From: JALRAP01 sp046302815
GTDB lineage: Bacteria; Bacteroidota; Bacteroidia; AKYH767-A; OLB10
Length of the DNA stretch: 34,273 bases
NCBI GenBank assembly: GCA_046302815.1
Contig: JBKCHO010000107.1
Coordinates: forward strand, 1 to 34,273
Direction: 5' to 3'
A program made the position numbers and the translations under genes. The notes under the pieces were generated by a model that was not told the origin of the DNA, made no database searches, and was given only the letters and a program-made list of their open reading frames with translations. Every line of letters begins with the position of its first letter. The stretch's first letter is position 1. Positions 1 through 7,400 of this stretch are shown here, piece after piece.

Positions 1-2702
1 GAGGAATTGGATCCACAACTAAAATCATTCCATTGTCCGCCCGACATGATAAAGTCGCCATCCACATTAACAACAACCCCACTGGCGGCCTGATTGCATG
101 TACAGCCGCTGGCGTTACATGAAAACCCGGACACTCCCTTGACAACACCTCCGCTAATAATGAGATTGCCATCGATATCCATCGGATTATCCATATTGAT
201 GTAGAAATAGTTTGTAGATGCTCCCCATCGTCTGATGTCGAGGTTACCACGAATAGTAGCCAACGAGTTGGCGTTAATAATCAAATTGGGTGCATTTGCA
301 ATATCGAGGATTACTGTTCCCCATGCCGTACCGCCTGGAAAGGTTCCACCACCAACACCTTGAAACCACTGAATAGAGTAGGGCTCGAAATATTGGGTGG
401 CACTGTTGCCAGGAAGATACCCGACATTATTATGTTTCCATGTACCATCGCGTTTGATGTAAAAACTACCTACAAAGGTTCCACCAATCGTAGCATTTGT
501 TTGCGAGTATGTTTGCTCATAAGTGGCAAATGATTGGATGTAGAGACGGTTAAGGGTGATCAATTGGCTGGCGGTAACATAACTTCCAGGCTCCAAGTAG
601 AGATTGGAGATGGTGTCGGAGATAGATGTGGTCATGCTATGACCATTCTGCACATAAAAACTGTTGGTGGCCGTTGCCAATGCCGCTACACTTCCGAGGG
701 CGGTGCCAGAACCGTTGCGAGCTGTATTCCAGCTGCTGGGATTCATCATATCCAATGATCCTTGGGAATAGTATGCAGTACCGCAATTAATGACCCGTGC
801 GCCTAAAGGCGATGAGGGTGAAGGTATGCGGTTAACACCTCCTATAACAATACTATTGCATAGTCCATCAATTTGAGCGGGATCACATGCTGCGGTGGGC
901 TTCACATCATAGGCGAGCCAGAAATAGTTGGTGCCTGCAACCAAATTGACCGACCCTGTCATGGTGAAATCGGTGTTGATAGCAGGTGGCACCGCCAAAG
1001 TAGCTCCGAACTGGGTAGCTGCACTGAACACAGGACTGTCGCCGGTAAAGAATACACGGGCATTTTGAATGTCACCCGTATTGGTAGTACCGTTTGTACG
1101 GAAGGTCATAGAAGAAACCTGCAAAGGATTAATAGCTCCGGATGTTACAACTTTAATTTGTATAACATCATTCAATGCAGAACCTGCAGGTAGCGGGTTT
1201 GAATTTTGAACGACCGAACTGGATACATAAGTCATCGGCGTAGAAGCAACGATGGGTCTGTTTCCGGCAGGAGTAGCGTTCAATGTATAAGTGGTGCCGG
1301 CAACAGTGGTGCTCACCAGTTTGGCATCAATGACATTACCACCAGGGGCCGTTGCAACCACATCGTATGCGATCCAGAAATTATTATCACCTTCCGACAA
1401 TGCCCTAGTGAAATTGAAGGTCATGTTAGTGGGGTCGTTGGGTGGTACGGCAACCGTTGCACCCAATTGCGTAGTAGTTGCGAATGTTGTAGAGCTACCG
1501 GTGTAGTAAACTCGCGCATTGGTGATATCGCCCACATTTGTAGTGCCAAGTGTAGTAAACACCAACTGCGTGGCATTGGGGGCCGATAGCTGACCAGTTG
1601 TGATGACATTTACCCGTAGGACCTCCTGGCGAGTGGTTCCTGCGTTTACATTTCCTGTAACCTGAGTAACACTGGTTGACGAGTAAACCATATTCACAGG
1701 AGCTGGCAATATGGTGATATCGTAATCCTCGTAGTCTGCTAATTGCACAGTGTTACACGGAACGGTTTGAGCTGTTGTTCCAATCACCATAGCAACTCGC
1801 ATCTTGGTAGTACCCAAAACAGCAGTTGCAGGTATGGTAACATTGATGTTTTGTGGGCTTGTAACCGGAACCACTGCAGAGGTGATGTCCGTTGTGCCCA
1901 ATACTCGCTCGGCTGGATCTGCGTATGTGCCGTCCATGTTCCAATCGATCCAGGCAGCGACCACCTTTTGCGAAACAGTAGCATTATAGGCAGAAACGGA
2001 CAGAGGATAGGTTAGCGACCTTCTCACGGTAGTACCCTGACCTGTGCATGTGTAACCATCCCATGCGCTTGACCGATTGATGCTGCCAAAAGCCACATTA
2101 CTTATGTAACTGGTTACCGCCGTAGCATTACCGGTGGTACAATAATATCCGCAAGGAGGGTAATCGTATTCTGTAATGATAATATCATCAATCCAAAAAT
2201 TAGCCGAGTTGCATCCGTTGCCGGTCATCGTGGAAACAAACCCAATGTGCTGGGTTACATTCGCAGGTACGGTGAAAATGATATTCGTAGTCGTAAAAGC
2301 GACTTGATTGGTGGTGGTGGTTGCTAAGAGTGTGCCTGCAGTAGCGTTGGCGTAGGAGGCACCCACATTGCTACGATATACCTTAACTGAACCTACGCAA
2401 GTGGCAATCTTGTAGGCATAAGATAGCTGGTAGAATTTTCCAGCTTGAAATGTTATGGTGTTCGTGGAAATGAAAGCGCCATCGTATTTACCATTGGTGG
2501 TGAATTTACCACAGGCAGGAGCAGTATTACCTCCAGTGGCTGATAAAACCGGTGTGTTGATTGTTCCAACAGCGTAGGTAAGGGTGGGATCACCCGTTTC
2601 GAATCCGGTTTGGTAAATAACCGTTTGTCCTTGTAGTGTGGCAACAACCGTGGTCAGCAGCACCATCAAGGTAAAAAAGTTTTTGTATAGATTATTTTTC
2701 AT
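1..2702 (-). CDS. Giant exported GEVED/BNR-associated surface protein, 3' end beyond the window
   Basis: The minus strand is open from ATG at 2702 to the left edge, about 900 codons without a stop, so the C-terminus is not visible. The first 26 residues form a signal peptide (MKNN, then a hydrophobic stretch ending near LQGQ). A carbohydrate-binding-like beta-sandwich region follows. A GEVED domain lies at about residues 205-330, with the characteristic WIDWNMDG motif at 251-258 and a DYEDY motif at its end. Two tandem copies resembling the N-terminal domain of BNR-repeat neuraminidases follow at about 337-485 and 490-600; each has an 'ARVYYTG/ARVFFTG' strand and an 'NFWIAYDV/NYFWLAYDV' strand. 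The rest looks like a repetitive beta-helical surface region. Such proteins in Bacteroidota are usually T9SS cargo, and a sorting domain would be expected to the left. It is the third gene of a leftward cluster, 44 bp after the small exported protein. Function is unknown; adhesion or glycan binding is inference. Confidence 0.85.
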   Translation of the reverse strand, partial: MKNNLYKNFFTLMVLLTTVVATLQGQTVIYQTGFETGDPTLTYAVGTINTPVLSATGGNTAPACGKFTTNGKYDGAFISTNTITFQAGKFYQLSYAYKIATCVGSVKVYRSNVGASYANATAGTLLATTTTNQVAFTTTNIIFTVPANVTQHIGFVSTMTGNGCNSANFWIDDIIITEYDYPPCGYYCTTGNATAVTSYISNVAFGSINRSSAWDGYTCTGQGTTVRRSLTYPLSVSAYNATVSQKVVAAWIDWNMDGTYADPAERVLGTTDITSAVVPVTSPQNINVTIPATAVLGTTKMRVAMVIGTTAQTVPCNTVQLADYEDYDITILPAPVNMVYSSTSVTQVTGNVNAGTTRQEVLRVNVITTGQLSAPNATQLVFTTLGTTNVGDITNARVYYTGSSTTFATTTQLGATVAVPPNDPTNMTFNFTRALSEGDNNFWIAYDVVATAPGGNVIDAKLVSTTVAGTTYTLNATPAGNRPIVASTPMTYVSSSVVQNSNPLPAGSALNDVIQIKVVTSGAINPLQVSSMTFRTNGTTNTGDIQNARVFFTGDSPVFSAATQFGATLAVPPAINTDFTMTGSVNLVAGTNYFWLAYDVKPTAACDPAQIDGLCNSIVIGGVNRIPSPSSPLGARVINCGTAYYSQGSLDMMNPSSWNTARNGSGTALGSVAALATATNSFYVQNGHSMTTSISDTISNLYLEPGSYVTASQLITLNRLYIQSFATYEQTYSQTNATIGGTFVGSFYIKRDGTWKHNNVGYLPGNSATQYFEPYSIQWFQGVGGGTFPGGTAWGTVILDIANAPNLIINANSLATIRGNLDIRRWGASTNYFYINMDNPMDIDGNLIISGGVVKGVSGFSCNASGCTCNQAASGVVVNVDGDFIMSGGQWNDFSCGSNS

Positions 2703-2709
2703 GGCTTTT

Positions 2710-2724
2710 CAGATTTCAAATCTG
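2710..2724. promoter_or_regulatory. Short palindrome just upstream of the GEVED gene
   Basis: CAGATTT-C-AAATCTG is a perfect 7-bp inverted repeat with a one-base centre, ending 8 bases before the start codon of the leftward gene. Its position would suit a leader hairpin or an operator. No bound regulator can be named, and a chance palindrome in AT-rich DNA is possible. Confidence 0.25.
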
Positions 2725-2746
2725 ATTAAATGATAAATTTTATATG

Positions 2747-3025
2747 CTATTCGGGCTTTCGGGCCGGTTGAGTAATAGATCTTTGATTGGGCTCATCCTT
2801 TTTAATTGCAGCATCTTGAGCAGGTGCATTGGGGTTTACCAAAAAATAAACTTTTTGTCCATCGTCGCCAATAATGTGTGCAGGCTCCGGAGTCGGAACC
2901 ACCCTATCTGAGGACTGGGCAGGGGCAACATCTTTGTTCACATCCTTTGAGGGTGTGTTTGACTGACCATTGGCAACAGCAATGCTGATACCGAAAAAGA
3001 AAGCGAAAGCGTAAACGAATCTCAT
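2747..3025 (-). CDS. Small exported proline-rich protein
   Basis: This encodes 92 residues. An N-terminal signal peptide of about 20 residues (MRFVYAFAFFFGISIAVANG) is followed by a polar, low-complexity mature part rich in Pro, Asp, Lys and Gln. One short hydrophobic island, GQKVYFLVNP, lies near residues 57-66. I recognise no domain family. It lies 8 bp downstream of the PKD protein gene and 44 bp upstream of the GEVED gene, so the three are probably co-transcribed. It contains no cysteine, so it is not a lipoprotein. The clear signal peptide and tight placement make it likely a real gene, but nothing in the sequence tells its role. Confidence 0.6.
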   Translation of the reverse strand: MRFVYAFAFFFGISIAVANGQSNTPSKDVNKDVAPAQSSDRVVPTPEPAHIIGDDGQKVYFLVNPNAPAQDAAIKKDEPNQRSITQPARKPE

Positions 3026-3033
3026 ATCTTGAT

Positions 3034-4122
3034 TTATTTGGATGTGGTTTGGACTACAAATCGGAATGGTCGGTTTAACAGCGAGGATTGTAAGTTGTAA
3101 ACACCTGCGACGCTGCTTTTGATATCACGAACTACATACTCATTTTTAGAAACTCGGAACTCATCCACCAATTTACCTTCTATTGAATATATGTAACATG
3201 TCTGATTGGCCTGGGAGGTAAATTCCAAAGTGTTCGCCCCGGCGTTGTAAATCGGATTCTCAAACATGGAACCAACTTCATCAATAGCCGTGTTGGTAAC
3301 TACTACCGTTTGGACAATGGAATCGGCACAGCCGGAACCGGCAGCACCATTGGCAACCAGTTTCACTTGGTAGCTGCCGGATGTGGCATAAGTGTGTGAC
3401 GGACTAGTTTGCGTAGATGTGGATCCATCACCGAAATTCCAATTGTAGGAGGTTGCATTTGTGGAGGTGTTAGTGAATGAAACCGACAAATTGTTTGCAT
3501 TGAAGTTGAATGTCGGAGTAATATTGACCGTGCGAATGGGCATGATCATGAAATCATAGTCCCATGAAGGATCACCATTGGCTAAATCCTTGTACCAAGT
3601 AACACCTTGACGGACGAGATTCAGATAAAGATTGCCTCCATTACCGATGAAATTGTTTGATGTATTGCCCTCTAAATTGTGCTGCACCCAAATGTCGTTG
3701 GTAGAAGGGGATGTAGGCTCTATGGATAGAATCACATTTCCATTGACGGTAGCAGGGCTGGAAAAGGTTGCATCGATTTGTTGCCAAGTGGAACCAACAG
3801 GAACAGAAACCGTGGTTTGGGCAATAGTGGTGCTCGGAAAACCAACAGCCTCTTGGTATAAAACCACGCGGATGGACTGGCTGCTTCCAACGGCACGAGC
3901 CCAAAACCGGATGCCGGTCATTTGACCTGTGAGGCCGTTGTATCGTTGTGCCAAGCCAGAGTAGGTGGCACTTGAAATCCTTTCTTCGTTGAATGCGGTG
4001 GCCCTGGAGATAGGGCCGTTGTTGAGATACGAGGTGCAGGGTGCGGATGCATCCGCGACCATCGCGCCTTGAATCATTATCAAAAGCAATAACAAATGGG
4101 AGATATTTAGCAATTTAATCAT
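3034..4122 (-). CDS. Exported PKD-domain protein with T9SS-type C-terminal domain
   Basis: I place the start at ATG 4122, giving 362 residues, because the reading frame there begins directly with a signal peptide (MIKLLNISHLLLLLIMI...). The upstream ATG at 4173 would add 17 charged residues before it. The mature protein starts with a beta-sandwich region (about residues 25-195) that may be carbohydrate-binding. A PKD domain follows at about 200-275, with the typical NWNFGDGS motif. The last 80 residues form a Por-like sorting domain (FENPIYNAGANTLEF..., YIYSIEGKLV, AGVYNL). Cargo of this kind is exported by T9SS and attached to the cell surface or released. It is the first gene of a leftward three-gene cluster and is divergent from the SprB-repeat gene. 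The substrate or partner is unknown. Confidence 0.8.
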   Translation of the reverse strand: MIKLLNISHLLLLLIMIQGAMVADASAPCTSYLNNGPISRATAFNEERISSATYSGLAQRYNGLTGQMTGIRFWARAVGSSQSIRVVLYQEAVGFPSTTIAQTTVSVPVGSTWQQIDATFSSPATVNGNVILSIEPTSPSTNDIWVQHNLEGNTSNNFIGNGGNLYLNLVRQGVTWYKDLANGDPSWDYDFMIMPIRTVNITPTFNFNANNLSVSFTNTSTNATSYNWNFGDGSTSTQTSPSHTYATSGSYQVKLVANGAAGSGCADSIVQTVVVTNTAIDEVGSMFENPIYNAGANTLEFTSQANQTCYIYSIEGKLVDEFRVSKNEYVVRDIKSSVAGVYNLQSSLLNRPFRFVVQTTSK

Positions 4123-4231
4123 ATGCCTGCGCTTAAATTTGGTTTCTCTCAATATTAACCAAAGAAACTCCAATCATCAAGGTCAAAACGAAACCTTTCC
4201 ATAAAGGTTACAAACTATCAACACGTCATAG

Positions 4232-4239
4232 CAAACCTA
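4232..4239 (-). promoter_or_regulatory. Possible -7 box for the leftward exported-protein cluster
   Basis: Read leftward, the bases are TAGGTTTG, matching the Bacteroidota -7 consensus TAnnTTTG, about 110 bases before the start at 4122. No good TTTG -33 box lies at the usual distance (only a TTTA at spacing 17), so this is a weak candidate. Confidence 0.3.
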
Positions 4240-4299
4240 AACTCATCAAATCAGGCTAAATCATGCTAATTATTTGATATACAAATAACTGCAATTATA

Positions 4300-4329
4300 T
4301 TTGAAGCCTTATTTAATGTTGTAGATTTG
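4300..4329 (+). promoter_or_regulatory. Bacteroidota-type promoter for the SprB-repeat gene
   Basis: TTTG at 4300-4303, then 18 bases, then TAGATTTG at 4322-4329 closely match the Bacteroidota consensus TTTG-N19-TAnnTTTG. Transcription would start near 4336 and leave a leader of about 115 bases before the start codon at 4450. The 327-bp region between the two divergent genes (4123-4449) otherwise shows only AT-rich DNA. Confidence 0.6.
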
Positions 4330-4449
4330 TAGCTACGCAAGAGAGTTAGTTACTAGTAAACAATGTGAATAGCTCTGAATAATGGCGTACATTTATGAAG
4401 TCGAAATAGAAGCACCTACATTATCTCGCCCAGAAAGCCAGCAACCTTT

Positions 4450-7400
4450 ATGAAATTCAACTCCCGCCTTGGTCTACTTGTTGTTTTGCTGTTATCGAAC
4501 TTTATTTTTGAATCGAAAGGACAAGTAGGATGCCCCTCTGTCAGCGCCGGCCCGGATGTGAGTGTTTCTTGTAACAACCCGTGTGTGAATCTGACGGCCA
4601 CTTGGTTCGATTCGGGTCAGACCAACAACTACTTGGCCATTCCCATTACCTATACGCCCAACCCATACAATGTGGGCACACCCATTTTGTTGAATATTGA
4701 CGATACCTGGTCTCAAGTGATCAATCTTCCATTTAACTTTTGCTTTTTCGGAATTAACTACAACCAGGTTGTCATAGGATCGAACGGTATCATTTCATTC
4801 AACACTACTTATGCTGGCAACGGTTGCCCTTGGGTTCTGCAAGGAATACCCGCCCTGCCGACAGCACAATTACCTACTGCAAGTATCATGGGTATTTTCC
4901 AAGATATCGACCCGACCAACCAAGGAACAATTTATTACCAATTGACCGGTACGGCACCATGCAGAAAATTGATCGTTTCTTTTTTTCAAATACCCTATTT
5001 TGGAGATCCCAACAGTGTGGCTACCGGCTTCTGCTCCTCCCCCCTGTTTGCCACTACACAAATAGTTTTGTATGAAACAACCAACGCCATCGACATATAC
5101 ACGCAAAACAAACCCGTGTGTAATGGTTGGAATGGAGGATTAGCCATACAGGGAATCCAAAATGCAACCGGCACTCAGGCCGTAGTGGTTCCCGGAAGGA
5201 ACAACACCATCTTCACCGCCACCAACGATGCATGGCGTTTTTTGCCATTTGGCGCAAGTATTTCCAGTTTCGCTTGGCTTCAAGGTGGAACAGTTATCAG
5301 CACAGCTCCGGTGGTTAATGTGTGTCCGACAACAACCACCACCTACACAGCTCAAGTTACCTACACCACCTGCAACGGAAATTCTGTGGTGGTTACAGAC
5401 AATGTAACTGTAACACCTACAAACGCCCTTCAAACCACCTCCTCCATTCTGCAAAATGTAAGTTGCAACAATGGCACAAACGGATCGCTGACCACTGCCG
5501 GTATCACAGGAACACCACCCTACTCCTATCAGTGGTCGCCTAATGCCGGAGGTTCCACCAGCCAAACTGTTTCAGGATTATCGCCCGGAACCTACACTGT
5601 TACTGTAACCGATGCCAGTGGCTGTTCCGCCATCAACACGCTTACTCTATCAAATCCGCCAGCCGTATCAGCAACAAACAGCTTTACCAATGTTTCCTGC
5701 AATGGCGGATCAAATGGTTCGGTAACCATCACTCCAGTCACTGGCGTGGCACCTTACTCCTACAGTTGGGCTCCTTTCCCAGGGAACAGCGCTACATTAT
5801 CCAATTTGCCTGCTGGCACTTACACATGCATCATTACAGATGGAAACGGATGCACCGGATCCGCATCAGCCACCATATCGCAGCCAAACGCCATCAACGC
5901 AAGTTTATCCAACACATCCGTTTCGTGTAATGGTGGTACAAATGGAACTGCAACAATATCCGTCAGTGGAGGCACATTGCCTTTCTCCTACTCCTGGAAC
6001 TCCGTTCCTGTACAAAACACAGCAACCGCAACAGGACTACCTGCGGGTAATTACTCTGTGACTGCCACAGATGCGAATGGGTGCACCATCAGTCCTCCAG
6101 CTGTTACCATCACCCAACCAACTGCATTGAGTTCAAACTTTTCCTCTACTCCAACCCTTTGTGGTCAGTCAACAGGCGTTATCACCTCTACCGCGTCAGG
6201 TGGCACATCACCTTACAGCTATTCCATAAACGGAGGACCATCGCAAGCATCAAATATCTTCAACAATGTGAGTGGCGGAAATAACAGCCTATTGGTTACG
6301 GATGCCAACGGCTGTACCAGCAGTTCGAACGGTATTGTTGCAACCGTTCCATCTGTAAATATCCAGTCAGCCACAACAACACCTGCCCTTTGCAATGGCT
6401 CCAGTACAGGAACTGTAACTGTTTCGGCCACGGGTAATGCTGCCCCATTGAGTTATTTGTTGACTGGTTTCCCATCTCAAACTTCCTCCACATGGAACAG
6501 TGTTCCTGCAGGAAACTACACTATCACGGTTACCGATGCAAACAACTGCACAGCCGCTTCTAGTGTATTGGTAACTCAGCCCACAGCCTTATCGGGTTCC
6601 ACCTCTGTTTCGGGATCGGTATGCTCAGGCGCCAATGGAAGCATTTCCACATCAGCCGCAGGAGGTACTGCTCCCTACTCCTACTCCCTAAACAATGGGC
6701 CATCGCAAACAAGCCCCAATTTCAGCAATCAAACAGCAGGCTCTTACACGGTACAAATTTTCGATGCCAACGGTTGTTCAATAAACATAAACGCAACCAT
6801 TAACGATCAACCCTCACCGCTAATAACATCCATCACCAATACACAGGTTTCATGTAACGGTGGATCAAATGGTACCGCTACTGTGATTACTTCTTTAGGC
6901 ACGGCACCACTCAGTTACTCGATAAACGCTGGAGTTCCGCAGCCTAATGCAAGTTTCAATTCGCTTGCTGCAGGCACATACACCATTTTGGTTACGGATG
7001 CCAACAACTGTACGGCAACAGGCAACATCACGATTACAGAGCCATCTGTGCTTACAGCAACTGCGAGCTCAATAGATTTGGACTGCTACGGTGATAGCAA
7101 TGGTACAGCCAATGCAGTTGCCAATGGAGGTACCGCTCCCTACAGCTACGCATGGAACTCGAATCCGGTCCAAAATACGGCCACAGCCACCAACCTGACT
7201 GCCGGTAGTTACCAAGCTACAATCACCGATGCATTGGGTTGTACCGTAACAACCATCAGCACCGTCATCAACCAGCCAGCACAAATTGCACTTACTATCA
7301 CCTCCACCCCCGCACTGTGCGGACAATCGAACGGCACCATCAATGTAGTTGCTTCAGGAGGAGTAACTCCATTTGCCTTCAACATCAATGGCGGAGCAAG

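Noticed and set aside
534..2015. Several 60-130 codon plus-strand frames in the first 2 kb
   Set aside because: They lie opposite a continuous 900-codon minus-strand gene with a signal peptide and GEVED domain; the plus-strand translations have no protein-like features.
4123..4173. Upstream start (ATG 4173) for the PKD protein
   Set aside because: It would place 17 charged residues in front of an otherwise perfect signal peptide beginning at ATG 4122.
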